Origin: Nannobrachium achirus
Lineage: Eukaryota; Chordata; Actinopteri; Myctophiformes; Myctophidae
Reading direction: 5' to 3'
Assembly: GCA_963921795.1 (NCBI GenBank)
Contig: OY997650.1
Span: forward strand, 16,196,435-16,260,434
Length of the DNA stretch: 64,000 bases
The notes beneath the pieces were generated by a model. The model saw only the letters and a list, made by a program, of their open reading frames with translations, made no database searches and was not told where the DNA came from. Made by a program: the position numbers and the translations under genes. Shown here piece by piece: positions 39,771 through 52,780 of the stretch (positions are counted from its first letter, which is position 1; each line of letters begins with the position of its first letter).

Positions 39771-41211
39771 TGAGGAACAAATCAATTCAATTCAAAGGGG
39801 CTTTATTTGCATGAGGAAACAAATCATGCTCTGATGTCTCTGTGATGTCAGGGGAACCACTCTTAACAGAATGGGTTTGTCGCTCTGACATCACGCTCTG
39901 GCTTCACTGTTATGTCACACTAACAGAATCCCTTTTATGCCCAAATATGGAGTTCCCTGATGTCATCAATATTAAGCCCATATCTAACAGGATATCATAT
40001 GGAAATGCCTATATATGGAGGCCACATCGGCCACATACCACGCTAATGGCTGGTTCTACAGACAGGGATCTCCATGTATGGGCATAAAAGGGTATGATGT
40101 CAGATGTCCTAGACATCATAGGACTTTCACACAACAAAAAACTGAGTAAGCATGGTTGGGCTCTCACAGCATATCTCCATATACAGTACTGGCCAGAAGG
40201 CCAAAGGGCGAGGTCGCATGTCGCCCTGAGGCATCTTACTAGTACTATTGTCTGCTGCAAAAAACTAAACAAAACAGGACTTGCTCATGGGACAGACCTG
40301 CTAGCCTACATGTATGAGCTCCTACGAAGAATGTGAGGAATGTTAATACAGACCTTTGAGTTAACATCACAAAGACTCTGTCTGGGCGTGGGAGGTTGCA
40401 TTTGTCAACAGTGTGTAGGCATTGCAAAGGTGACATCACCTTTTAATTCTGCTCTTCAAACACCATGTTTGTTAGTCATACATTTTAGACAACAGACAAT
40501 GAGTATGTATTACTGATAGAACAGAGAGAGCATGTTTAATTATTTTCCATGGAACGCATTTTTATTAGTTTCTTATGACGATATCAGTGATGATGGAGAC
40601 TGAATGCAGTTATTAAACGATTGGTGATACTGTATAACAGAAGGGTGACTACGGTCAATGTGCCTTTATAAAAGTGTAAAGACACATCTTATAAAATATT
40701 ATTAGTAACTTAAGTCCTCAGTGGATGAAACTATAACAGACTAGGTCCAGTTTTAGAAATATGGAATGATGCATTACAGTCAGTGACTTTTTTCCAATAC
40801 CTTTATGCAAATTATCTCTTACTTTATTATTAGCCAAAGTTGCTGCCTTGAAGCAGAGCTGGTTCTAGTTCATATACACCTACTTATCAAATAAGTACAT
40901 AAGCGAAAGCATATATTAGGAACATAAATAAGGGCGATTAATGAGGTATGTGATTAATGGGATGTCTACTGGGCAAATGTTGAGAAAGAAAGACTCCTTA
41001 TAAAGGAGAACTGTGGACAGCAGATTGTGCCCTGTGTCCTCTTAGTTACTGAACAGCCTGGAGTGAGGTGAAACTTTAATCTTTGACAAAAACTCCCTTG
41101 CCTTTCTGGTCAAGGGGTGAAACTGAGTGAAGTGGCCAACATAGTTGCTCTTTACTGTGTGACCTTATAGCCAGGTTCATATTACGCTGCCTGTAAAACA
41201 GAATCCCACGC

Positions 41212-41263
41212 CAAAACCAATCTACAAGCTCACAGATGCGTTGTGAGCTTGTACATCGGTTTG
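41212..41263. repeat. Palindrome H13, tandem-duplicate partner of H12
   Basis: CAATCTACAAGCTCACAGAT and GTTGTGAGCTTGTACATCGG, at the corresponding place in the plekhh2 duplicate. Confidence 0.85.
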
Positions 41264-41787
41264 CTACGCCGTCATAATCAGGGTAAATAAGCATAATGGA
41301 TGGAGGACAGTTGTGTGAAAAAGGAGATAAACAGAACTCAACATCAACAGATAGGTATGTGAGTCTGTGACCAATGTGAAGCAGGATGTCATAAAATGTT
41401 GGAAAGAATAAGTTGAAAGACACAATGGTTTGAGAAGAAAAAGGATGAATAGGGTATGTCATAGAGGCAGGAAGGTATAAGAATAGCAAAGGGAACATAG
41501 TGACCCATTTAACCTATGAATTACAAATAGACTTGAAAAGAAATGGTGATCTGATATTTAACATTTCATCTGTTTTGGTACCGTGAACATTTTGAACGGT
41601 CTGCTGATGGCTTTTTATTCTGTACCAGAAATCCCTTGCTCCAATAATGTTCCAGTCTATTTATTTTTCACATGAAAGTGCACTATTGTTTGTTCCTGCC
41701 ATAATTGTTATATTATAGCCTACAAATGTGAGGTTTAAATAAACCTCCAGTGACAATGTCACAAATTACTTGTTCCAGCAAAGATAA

Positions 41788-43529
41788 GATCCCCCACAAC
41801 AACCCAAGACAGAACACTAATCCACTGTCTGTGTAAGGTGCTATTATCATCACGCATCAACACACATTACCCCTGCCCTCAGAAACCTTAACATTAATGC
41901 ATTAAGACTCTTACACAATATTCCCTCCCCAGGATTAGCCCGTTACTCATTTCCTGTCCCGCCTCTAAAACAGCGGTTCAGCTTCTTGTGTGATTGACGC
42001 CTCGATACCAGCAATGGAGCTTGGCGTAGGCCCACCCCTATTCCAGGTAATGATGAGCGTTCTAAGGGAGGGGAAGGAAGCAAGACATAGGACACCTGAA
42101 CCTGTCTCAACAGGCAGAATAGACTCCTTTCCTTTGTATCACCTTGAGGAAGAGTGTAGGAAGGAAGGACATAAGAGAGCAATGGATGGAGGCTGAGGGA
42201 ACTTAAACCGAGAAGTTATTCATGGCAATACCATTTAAATAGCTATGTTTATATTTCTATACCAGCTGTAAAGAAGCGGAACCGATAAGATCACAGTCTC
42301 GAACCAAAATGTACTGGTTCTATATTGCGTCACATTTGAACAATAATATGGAACATCACAAAAGGCATTGATTAATCAATAAATAGCAATAACAGTATAT
42401 TGACTATATATGAACTTTGCTGTATGTTAAATGTTAATGTGGCTTTTGCTTGTGGCTGGCCTGGCCAATCTACTTGACCAGATTATTTTAATGGCTATCA
42501 AGCTGAGACTTCCTGCTCAGACGGAGGTTAAACAAGGCCGATCTCCTCAAGTGCTACTACTGTCAGTTTAAACATATCCTGCAAGGACAAACAGGCAACA
42601 CTGTGAGCAGGTTGTGACAGGATATGTGGGGCAAGTCAGACAGAGTGAGAGAGCGAGAGCTAGATGAGAACCTGAAAGACAGGTTTAACATGATGCCAAA
42701 GGCTGCAAGAGATTCAGACAGGGAGGTGACTCAATGCTACGCACCCACACAACTCTTCCCTCCCATGCATAGGTTTGTGAAACTCTATCACTGCTGCTTC
42801 ATAACTAAGTCAAGTCAATTTCAATTCAACTAGTGCCAAATCTCTATTCAACTATTTCTGTCAAGGCACTAGTGTGTTTACGGAGACAACTTTCCTTGTG
42901 TTTTAATGATCATTACTTATTAAACATGTGGTCACACTCACAGCAAGATCTGTTAAAATGGTACACACAGCATCTAATTTAACCATTTGTACCCGAGTGA
43001 ATAATAGACCTTTGCAGGTATACCATGTATGCAACATGACAGTCTACAAGGCTTGAGAATGCATGGAATTATCAAAAGTATGAACCATGAAATGATAGGC
43101 ATTACAAGTAGTTTTCCTCTGTGCAAGATACTTGAGCAGTGACAAAGAGGGCTGCCACACCTGTACAGCAAGTCACCTAGGGAGAATTACTCCAAACAGG
43201 CCCGCCATGTAAACAAAAGCTCCCTGGAACCATTCCGTCTCACCCATCTTGCATGCAACACAAAAGTGATTGAATCTTTAAACGAAACATAAATTTTAAC
43301 TCAAAGAACACCTTGTGTTCACCCAATGTTATCTATTGAGCACTACATAAATATAGCACACCCTTCTACCATATACATGTTTAGACAGCAACACAATTGA
43401 GAACATTTTCTTCTTTGTAATCTTCCATAAGAGTAGAAACCGACATGTAAACTGTTTATGCCCCCAACACACGCACACAGTACTTTTCCAATCAGGCAGA
43501 GGATCTTAGTTTCAATCAAATTAGAACAA
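41788..43529. other. Intergenic stretch without recognised features
   Basis: Between the plekhh2 duplicate and the epcam 3' end. I see no exon, repeat border or RNA gene. Confidence 0.45.
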
Positions 43530-43896
43530 CTGTTTTAAAGTAATTTTATTAAAAACAATTCAAAGCACACTTTCTTAAAAACACTGTACAAATCAATGAC
43601 ATGGAATGTTCTCTTCGACAAAAACAAATGTGGAAAAAAAGCAACATGTATGGGGCATATTTTTAAAAAGCAGTTGTTTTGGCATGAGGGCATGGCGCTC
43701 AAAACTTGGACAGCTTATAAATAAAATGACACGGCACCAAAACAAAAGCATAAAAAAGGTTGATCATTCCTTTACAATCTCCATTTCTTCAAGTTGAAAA
43801 CGGGCTCCCATTACGTCTGACGACAACAAGTGCCGCCTCCACAGGCAGTGTACAAGCTGATGATGACCCATGGAACTTCCATCCTAAATGGAACGC
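43530..43896 (-). other. epcam: epcam 3' UTR with poly(A) signal
   Basis: On the minus strand this follows the TAA at 43899-43897. An AATAAA reads on the minus strand at 43550-43545, about 350 bases after the stop, followed by T/A-rich sequence. Nothing else recognisable lies in the segment. Confidence 0.65.
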
Positions 43897-46800
43897 TTAC
43901 ATGGCCTCCATCTCTCTGGACTGTGCTTTGCCGTACTGCTGCTCCCTCCTCCTGGCAAAGAACTATATAAATAAAGAAAAAGGAAAGAATATTGTTAACC
44001 ACTTAAGCCCCATTTTATATTTCATCATACGATTGCATCGCTTGGTTAAAATGCTCAATGCGCTGCAAGGCATTGTGAGCTAGTAGATATAAAAGGTTTC
44101 ACATGCGTATGACATGCCCAAAATACAAACAGCCGGTCAAAAGAAGTTGCGCATTGCGACACATTGTGAGCTCGAGATCTGCTAATTCCACTATTTTCGA
44201 AAATGTTTGAAAATGTATTAACATTTTTCAACATGGAAACGATTATGACAAAATTACTGCGATTATGTCAAATAACTGCGATTATGTCAAATAATTGCGA
44301 TTAGACGATTATGTTATAATTGTGACAGGCCTGTGTGTGTATCATCTACTCACCAGAACCAACAGGCCAGCAGCCACGGCCAGCACCACCACCACGATGA
44401 CGGCGATGATCCCACCGGTCAGCCTCTTCATGGTGAATGTGGGGGCCTCCTCGTCCACATAGTACACCAGGATGTCCTCTATCTCCAGCTTCTGTCCGTC
44501 CACCATGGGCTCAAACTTAGCCTGGTCCAGGAACATGGGCAGGACCTTCACCTGTTTCAAGTAAAGCATCACAGAGGAGCCCGTTAAAATGAGGTAGTTG
44601 TCTTTGTTGCAGTTCAAATGACATTCTGCCACAGCCATCTCGGTTATTTCAAGTCTGCCCAGCTGTACGTCAATAAAACTACATTCTAGCACAACCACTG
44701 TAACACTATGGTTTACACAAAATGAACAAATATAGTACAGTTTCCTACGTACATCTTTCTCCATGTAGTAGGCCATCTTGGAAATGTCAGTGACACGCTC
44801 CCCCTTCTCTTTCTGGACATCAACCACAATCAGGCGTCCTTCGGGGTCATACTGCAGAATGGAAAACAGACATAGGGGATGAAACATGCACAATAATGGC
44901 AAATTGGCAATATGATGAATAAATGCTAACATTAGAACATATTAATGTCCCACTGCAAAACTACAGAAACCAATGTGCTAAAATTACCTGAGAATACTTC
45001 ACACTGCAAAAAAATAAGGTGATTTCTTACCTCGATTTTGGTCACAAGGTCCTTGTTAAACTTGTCATAGCGCTTGTTGATGGCATCAGCAACGGCACTG
45101 TATCCAGAGAAGAGAATGTGGTCATTGTGTGTATCAAAACATGGATTCTGAGCCAACAGCTAATAAATAAAACATGTGCAGTCATACTTACGCCTTCAAC
45201 TTGGTCTCATCCACTTTTTTGGTGACTTCTTTGTGCTTCAGCTGCAGACGCACCCAACTATAGCGGAGGACGAAAAGGAAACATTTGTTAAGTTGTGTAC
45301 CCGCCCCCATCCCCCTCACACAATTTGTTGAAAACAAGACGTTAATCTAGCACAGTGGTTCTCAACCTTTTCAGGCCACGACCCCCAAAATAACCATATT
45401 ATAACTGGGGACCCACCACCCACCCTGACGAGTCGAGCACTAAGAGTTGAGGCATTACATTTTGTATAACACGGTTCTATTGTAACTGTAGCTTGGCTAT
45501 TTTCACAATTTCTGCCTCTAATATTTGACAATTTGGCCAATGTTTAATTTGTCATTTTAGAGGTTAGGGTTAAAAGGTCCTTAAATTGAAATGTGCAGAT
45601 ACCCTCTATATACTTAAATCTTGTTGGTCGGTTTACTGTTGAGTGAGAAAACAATGTTGCACATTAAGTTAGTCATCTGGGGGTCCCGACCCACAGGTTG
45701 AGAATGCCAAGCATCAAGCCTGTGATAGTGCAAACACGGCATCCCATTTGTTCTCATTACTCACTAGGTCTCCACCAGCTTTTCACATTTGAGGTTCTTG
45801 TCGCCCTTGTCGGTTCGTCGGACACCAGCGCTGTTGACACACCAGCACTCCTCCGTCCCGTTGCACTGCTTGGCCTTGAACTTGCCGTCGCGCTCGCAGT
45901 CTGGGTTGTAGATGCCGTCGTTGTCCACGAAAGCCGTCTCCACTGGCTTTCCTCCGATCGTACGGGTGTCCAGTCCTTTACTCATTTTGTACATCTCTGC
46001 CTTCATCAGGAAGCACTTGGGGACCACTGAGAGACGGGGCAGATGGAATAAGTACACATTAAAATGTATTCATTGTTTCAACAGCAGCAGCAAATAGGCC
46101 AATCCACAATATAGGCAGCGCCACTGGCTGCAGGCCTTAAAACATAACAACTTAGAGCAGTAGTTTTCAACCTTTTTCATATTGAGGTCCATTATTTATT
46201 TGCCGTTTGAGCAGAGGGCCAACATTTGATGAGGTTTAACCCCCCAGAACCAAAACTTGTGAATATTTTTGTTATCGTTGGATAGTATTTCGTCCACAAT
46301 TCCATTGATTTGGTACCATAGGAGAGATAACAGGGAATCACTGATCAAATTAAAATAAAATCCACATTCTCTAATTGTTTAGACTAAGTAATGCAGGTGT
46401 TTAACAATAATTTAACTATTGAGAGCGTAAAATTAATTTAACCATTCAGAGTGTAAAATGAAAGCAAATGGAAGGGTCCATTTGGTTTCCTTTCACACTC
46501 TCAAGAGTTAGGCCTAATAATAGGGGTCCATTTGGTTACCAACTGTCCGTCATTTAGCTGGGGACCACCTGGAACTCCCTCAAGGACCACTGGTGGTCTC
46601 CGGACCACTGGTTGAAAACCACTGACTCAGTGGATCAACAGTATCTCGAAGCTAAAATTGTGTGGGGGGGAAATGTGCCAGTGTTAAGTGGAACTTACTT
46701 TTGGTACAGTCCACGTCTTGTTTCACCCCAGCCTCGATCAGGAGGGTACACTGGCATGATGGCTTCGTCCCTTCACACGATCCCCATTTAGAAGATGCAC

Positions 46801-47109
46801 ATTGACCTGAGGGAGGGGCAGCAAGCAAGCAGGTAAGACACAATGCAACACTTGTAATGACGTAGAAGCATTGACTGATTGAATGCTTTATGAGAAGTTT
46901 GCGTAGGAAAAGGTACAGGACAATACAGTTGATACAAGGTCAACTAAAAAGCACAAGAAAGCTAAAGGAGTAGTTCACCCCCAAAATGACTTTCTGTTGA
47001 TTACTCATGCCATGGAGACTTCAATTAAAGAATATGTTTAATCTATGGGGGTATATTTACAAAAAATATTTTTTTTTGTCTTGGGAATGCGACAAATACA
47101 TAATAATAA

Positions 47110-47171
<62 letters not shown>

Positions 47172-48126
47172 AACTCAAGTCTCCATGGCGTGAGTAGGCC
47201 TAATCAATAGAAAACAAGTCATTTTGGGGGTGAACTAGGCCTACTCCTTTCAGCGTGTTTGCATTGGGGTCCCCTTGAACTCAATACAAGCAGGTGGAAC
47301 GAAAAAATTAAGTTGCAAGACACAGGTTAACAGGTATCATGGGTGGCAGTTCAACAGGGCGTTGGTCACACAAAACACTCGACCTCCCCAGAGAGTAGAG
47401 AGACAGAGAGCACTTCCTACTCCCAACCCCCACTCTACACTGAAACTCACTTGTGCTTTGCAAGTAAAATGGCTCCTAATCCTGCTTTTGTGAGCACAGG
47501 TGCAATTTCATTATCCGACCAATGAATGACACTGTTGCAATGAAGAATCTTCAAATTCTCAATGAATTGAGTACAAAGGATCCCAATGTAAACAAGCCAA
47601 TAGTGCTTTTTCTTGGGCTTAAAATACTATTTAGTTGACCTTGAGTCTGAACTACTATATGATACATTTCCCTATGCTAACTGCTAATAAAAGTGTTGAA
47701 TCAAATCAAAAACAATCCCAGTGTATAAGGAATGATTACATGCAGTTAAATTTAATTAACGACCATAAAATACTGCGCATCCAAATGATGTAATAAAATA
47801 AATAAATAAATACCGCAAAAGGTCTTATTTGGGATGTTCCTCTTAGACAATTGTGTTTAACTGTTCTTGTATTGACTATACTTTTACTATTCTCCATTTT
47901 TGTCTAATCAATCAATCAATATAGTCTGCCTAACATGGATTTATATACTATTCAATAGGGTGTTTTTGACCAGGAAATGCCCTTCCCCATTAACCTGTGC
48001 GCGGGCTGTTCTCCTTCAAAATGCGAGCAAAAAAATGCATAGGCTCTATAAATAATCATTAAACTTACAGTTAGCCGAGGCCCCCACTGCCAGGGTGATG
48101 AGAACAAGAGCGGTCCAAATGTTCAT
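43897..48126 (-). CDS. epcam: epcam, epithelial cell adhesion molecule, 8 exons
   Basis: Single-pass type I membrane glycoprotein for homophilic epithelial adhesion and signalling. Exons on the minus strand are 48126-48069, 46806-46699, 46026-45765, 45257-45192, 45097-45031, 44851-44753, 44551-44354 and 43962-43897; they splice in phase to 307 residues (human EpCAM has 314). Seen in order: signal peptide [18 protein letters not shown]; a short Cys-rich segment; a thyroglobulin type-1 domain with [20 protein letters not shown]; the C-terminal domain ([35 protein letters not shown]); a transmembrane helix [20 protein letters not shown]; and a short basic tail ending QSREMEAM. The last exon uses the acceptor after ATATAG, which alone restores the frame. 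Introns hold hAT-like and TTAA-flanked MITEs. Confidence 0.95.
45353..45707. mobile_element. hAT-type MITE in epcam intron
   Basis: CAGTGGTTCTCAACCTTTTC left end, with the same body as 3028-4509 and 17410-18435. The right end is worn (GGTTGAGAATG). The palindrome site is reduced to a remnant at 45480-45510. Confidence 0.7.
46158..46624. mobile_element. hAT-type MITE in epcam intron
   Basis: CAGTAGTTTTCAACC and GGTTGAAAACCACTG ends with decayed flanking duplication (ACTTAGAG and ACTCAGTG). Confidence 0.7.
46962..47250. mobile_element. TTAA-type MITE with (AT)n in epcam intron 1
   Basis: AAAGGAGTAGTTCACCCCCA left arm and GGGGGTGAACT...ACTCCTTT right arm, with an AT array at 47112-47167. It interrupts the repeat shared with 37684. 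Confidence 0.7.
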
Positions 48127-48330
48127 CTTTGTCGCAGCTGTAATAAAACTTCCAAGAAGAAGCGTCTGTCTCTCTATTCCAAGTTCCCTGCTTTGCGACC
48201 GTCTCTCACAAAGCTCCAACACACACTGAAGCAGCAGAGTCACACAAGCCTCCTTTTCTCTCCTTCCCACAGGTGTGTGTGAGCAGTGCGTTCTTGTCAA
48301 ACCAGTTTCGAGAGAAACTGTGAGGTCGGG
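48127..48330 (-). promoter_or_regulatory. epcam: epcam 5' UTR and proximal promoter region
   Basis: Sequence just upstream of the epcam ATG. A Grainyhead-like half-palindrome AACCAGTT lies at 48300-48307, and a CACCTG/CAGGTG E-box at about 48270-48276. Both motif classes are known regulators of epithelial genes (GRHL factors, and SNAIL/ZEB repressors). No clear TATA box is seen and the start of transcription was not determined. The motifs are short and could be chance. Confidence 0.35.
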
Positions 48331-48399
48331 TATCCACCAGCCAGGCAACAACAACAATGACAAAAAGGTGAGTTTGTTGTTCGCTATAAACTCCCCTCG

Positions 48400-49990
48400 A
48401 GTTGGATGCTGATAAACAATTAAGTGTATAATATCCCAATTCGCTTGTTCCAGACGAAAATGTTTTTTTGGAAGTAGCGATGCAGTAAGTTTATAACAGC
48501 AATAGTCTCATGACGTTTAATGACGTTGGGCTAATTTGAATAATAGCGCAAGGGGAGGGGGAGGCTGGAGCAGTACCTCAGGCAAAGACACACCTTGTTT
48601 CCGATATGACCATAATTTGTGGCATGAAGCGACATTAAGGAGATCGGAATTTTTAAAGAATATTGATGTAATCTTCCATGCATTAGCATATGCATAGCCT
48701 ATACTCAATAATATGATGGAGTGAGAGAGAAAAAATTAAGAATGAAATGAGTGGCAATTTTGTTACAATTAAAATGTCAAATAAAAACGAAATTTGTTCC
48801 ATACAGATAGATATATAATGTAGTGTAGCCTATGTGGCTATTGTTACATGAAGGCAAACAAAAATACAGAGGATGATAACATATTATACAAGACAAAGAA
48901 TTAATCATCATTTAGTGTCATAGGGCCTGGGGCCTGGGCCTATATGACTTCAAATCAAGATCACAATTATTTCAAACGTTTGGCTTGAGATTAATGAACG
49001 ATTGGAAAATAACATATCTTTAAGCTCACAATGCATCCTGTTGTGAGCTTGTAGATCAGCTATTTTCACTATTTTTGTTCACCACCACCATTGTACAACC
49101 AAGTAAAGACTATAATACTGGGTTGAGTGGTTAATCAGACTGGTAAATGCATGATGAAACATCTATTTGGTTTCTTTTTGTGTCAATTCATGATATTATA
49201 ATTTATTTGTATTTGTATTTTCAAAACCATTGCTTCTCGATTATTCATTATACGTCGTTATTGGTTCTAAATATGTTTCGACATATCTTCGGTTTATTTA
49301 CCAAGGCCTATGTCGTCATCATCATCATCATCATGGCCTTCATTGATTTAACACTATAGTTTCCACAGTATTTTGCTGAGGTGAATAGAACTCAGTCTCA
49401 AACACAGATGCAAACATACTGCACCCTCTTTGTTTACTGTAAATGACAAACACAATGTGACATCATTATGCTGCTCCACGGGACTGAAACCAGAGGTAAA
49501 GAAAAACATGACATTGTGCTGATGTCTTCTGGGCCACACCCTGTTGCACGTCACCGCTGACTCACTGGGGGCTCCTATGGAATAGCTTAGCGAGGAGGAC
49601 ATGATGTGACGAGTTTCAGTGCATAGCTAGAAAGGTGTACCCTCAGTTGAGCGCACATCTGATAACCTAATTTGCAGTGAAATAGATAAATGATGGTATT
49701 TACAATCTGATCCATGCTCAGCCCTGCACCAGTCACTGGATTGGTTTAAAGATGGGGACCAGGGAGAGTTAAGATTTCAACACTGGTGTCTACATGACAA
49801 GAGAGACACTGGTGTCTACTCTCTACATATTGAAAGAAACAGGAGAATGTGGTACTGTCAGCTGCATGGGGCATTAAGTCCACTGTGGCCTCAGGTCATG
49901 CCATTGGTTTGAAATTCCTGCCCTGGTTTCATGACAGTACAAGTCACTGGTACAAGGTACTCAGGAAAGCACATGACTTATTTACATTGA
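48400..49990. other. Intergenic stretch upstream of epcam
   Basis: Apart from one palindrome (49019-49073) I see no exon or repeat border. 49320-49335 has short ATC units. Confidence 0.4.
49019..49073. repeat. Palindrome H15
   Basis: TAAGCTCACAATGCATCCTG and TTGTGAGCTTGTAGATCAGC; the left arm is worn. Confidence 0.75.
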
Positions 49991-50000
49991 GATCCTTTTT

Positions 50001-50390
<390 letters not shown>

Positions 50391-50966
50391 TAACTCGTAT
50401 AACATTGAATGACAGACAGATAGAACGCAGAACTATGCAGAAACAAAAACACAATGCAGAAATAAATGGTATCTACAATAGTAGGGTCAGGGGGAAGTAC
50501 GGTTAGGCTAAGTTAACTGTTACCAGTTTTAAAGGAAGTTAGGGATTTACACACCTTTAAGGCCTGTGTGTGACAACAACAGAAAATACAGTACACTAGG
50601 AACTAATATAGGGAGCGCAGCATGGGTCCGCAAATTTGTCCAACAGGATAGGCAAGTTTAATTTCCAAACCATTTGTAGAGCACGATACTGTATATCATT
50701 CAAGGAGTTCAATGTTTGGTACACCCCATCTATTGTGATCTGCCTCTTTGATGATCGCACGCACGCTCACTCACACATAGACACACACACAGGCTAACCA
50801 AAGGCCTGGAACAAAACATATACAGTATATATTTAGTCTGCTTTTAAAAGAGGACACATTTCAGGTCAGTAAGTCTGTTCACAATAGGACCATAACGACT
50901 AAAAGTAGGTAGAACACTGTGATAAAGGTAATGGGATGTAGGCCTAACATATTTTCTAGTCTTTTT

Positions 50967-51230
50967 GGAGCGGTGAAAGCGCTCCCAATGAACAGGTATA
51001 TCCGTGGGTATGTGGCTGGCTGGCTGGCTGGCTGGCTGGCCCTGTCCGTAGCCTGGGCAATACCTTGAGTGGCCACACACAACACACTAGTTAAAGGAGG
51101 GGCGCTGTTTTGTGCAGGCCAGGCACACTCACCACTCACTCACAGGCACAGTTTACACTCACTCACTCACTCACATAGGGTACAGCTGCTCAAATTCACC
51201 GCTCCACTTCGAACCGAGGTTTGATTTTTG
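50967..51230. mobile_element. Variant GAGCGGTG element
   Basis: GGAGCGGTGAAAGCGCTCC start, TGGC and CTCA arrays inside, TTCACCGCTCC end. It is a diverged member of the same family. Confidence 0.6.
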
Positions 51231-51889
51231 ATCATATCAAACAATTGATGTAATAACAATGACTTATTTTCAGTGTGCTATCTTTCCAGCAAGAGAAGGG
51301 CTGTAGTATTATACTCAAATAATAAACAAGCAAAAACAAAAACAAGTATATAGATAACGTACATTACATATTAGGGGCATTGGCAGCAAAGCAGGGACAG
51401 GGAATGTCAGTGGTCATTCATTTTAATAACGCCGTTTTGGATGGACACAATTCGTATTTGTAGAAAAGTGTCAGTTTGCACTCCAGACTTGTCATTCATT
51501 GCATTGTGTAAACCTGTTTCAGTCCCTGCAGCCACTAAATTACGGTATGTATTTTCTTTTGCCAGTTCAGGTGAAGTTCAATACAGTAATAGGCTATTAA
51601 ATATTAACCAAATAATTCTCCATTATTACCATGAATTCTTTACTTAAATCTGTGCAAAATCTGTACAACAAGAGAGTTTAAATCAGATGTATGTTCCCTC
51701 CAGCAGATCCCCTTCACTGGTTCTATCCACAGTGGCTTGCAAGAGGAAAACAACATTACCTTCATTGGACCAATCTTACCAGGGGCAGATATAGGTGAGT
51801 GTGCTATTTTGTATTAGGGCATGTGGCACCCTAGGGGGTAAACATTTTCTTGTTCTTTTTTATCAAATGTATTTATTTTAAATGTAGAG

Positions 51890-52780
51890 GACAAGAAGAC
51901 AAAAAAACTAGAAGCAGTGCTCTTCCGAGCACAGGTCTCCACCAGGTCAGGTAGGGTATTGTGGCCTCCTGGTGGCACTATAATAGGCCAATATGAAAAG
52001 CGTGCCATGTGTTCTTGGGCCTTTCACGGCAATCAGACGCTGCATGCATGATTTGAGGCATTTTGTTCCAAAAATGTGTTTTGCTAAAGTTGACCGCTAT
52101 AACAGTCCAATGTGAAAAGAGCGGCATTTGTTCCTTGACCTAGTGAAAATGTGCGTTCAAAATTGCACGCAATGGCAGGCTGCGTTCATGATTTGAGGCA
52201 TTTTGTTCAAAACTGACCAATCCTGCAAACTTTGGAATCCAATGTAAGCCAATCAGGATAGAATATGAAATATACAGTTTACAGTTTAGGCATTTAGCAG
52301 ACGCTTTTAATCCAAAGCGATTTAGAATAAGCAGATACAAAACATCACAAGATAATATGTCAGTACATCAACAGCAATATAACAAGTGCAAATGGATATC
52401 TATCTAGAAAAAAACACAATAAAATAAAATATCTGACAAATCCATCTTGATCACATCAATAGAGATACAGATTTTTGGATACAATCTGAAGAATATCAAA
52501 GAATGTGTTTTACATGAGTCGGCCTCCTAGTGGCGCTATAAAAAGCAGATGTGAAAAATGCTGGGTAAAGGTTTTTCCTTGGCCTCTAGGGAGTGCGCAT
52601 ACGGTGGAGTTATAGGCAAAAAAACACGAATCGGCCTGTTATAGCGACACCATGAGGCTGATTTGAAAAATGTTAAGTGATATTTCTTCCTCGGACTAGT
52701 AGGAATGTACGTGTACAATTTCATCAAAATTGCATGCTGTGTTCATGATTTTTGGCATTTTGTCAAATAAATAAAGAAAA
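51890..52780. mobile_element. GAGCACAGG repeat family, long copy
   Basis: Contains AGTGCTCTTCCGAGCACAGG, GCTGCGTTCATGATTTGAGG, TCGGCCTCCTAGTGGCGC and AATTTCATCAAAATTGC. The block 62700-63410 is the same family in the opposite orientation. No coding frame. Confidence 0.6.

Larger units (their letters stand above)
34185..41787 (+). pseudogene. Decayed tandem duplicate of plekhh2 3' half
   Basis: Pieces of plekhh2 recur here in the same order and orientation. About 34188 matches the exon end and donor at 18705. 36610-36960 matches 23470-23890, including a ruined copy of exon 23792. 37490-37610 matches the exon at 25087 (an almost readable [11 protein letters not shown] region with indels). 37627-37680 matches 25845-25915. 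38500-38560 matches the intron at 29890-29940. 40350-41787 matches the 3' UTR and flank at 31870-33350. Introns are retained, so this is a DNA-level segmental duplication and not a processed copy. It has shrunk from about 14.6 kb to 7.6 kb, lost most exons and gained its own SINE, LINE and MITE insertions. No open frame is long enough to work. Confidence 0.85.

Noticed and set aside
40277-40301. 18-base inverse match to the 26.1-kb donor repeat (GCTCATGGGACAGACCTG)
   Set aside because: Flanks do not match, so it may be chance or a tiny inverted scrap; not enough to call a feature.
42624-42833. 69-codon frame downstream of the plekhh2 relic
   Set aside because: No splice context, homology or composition supporting a gene.
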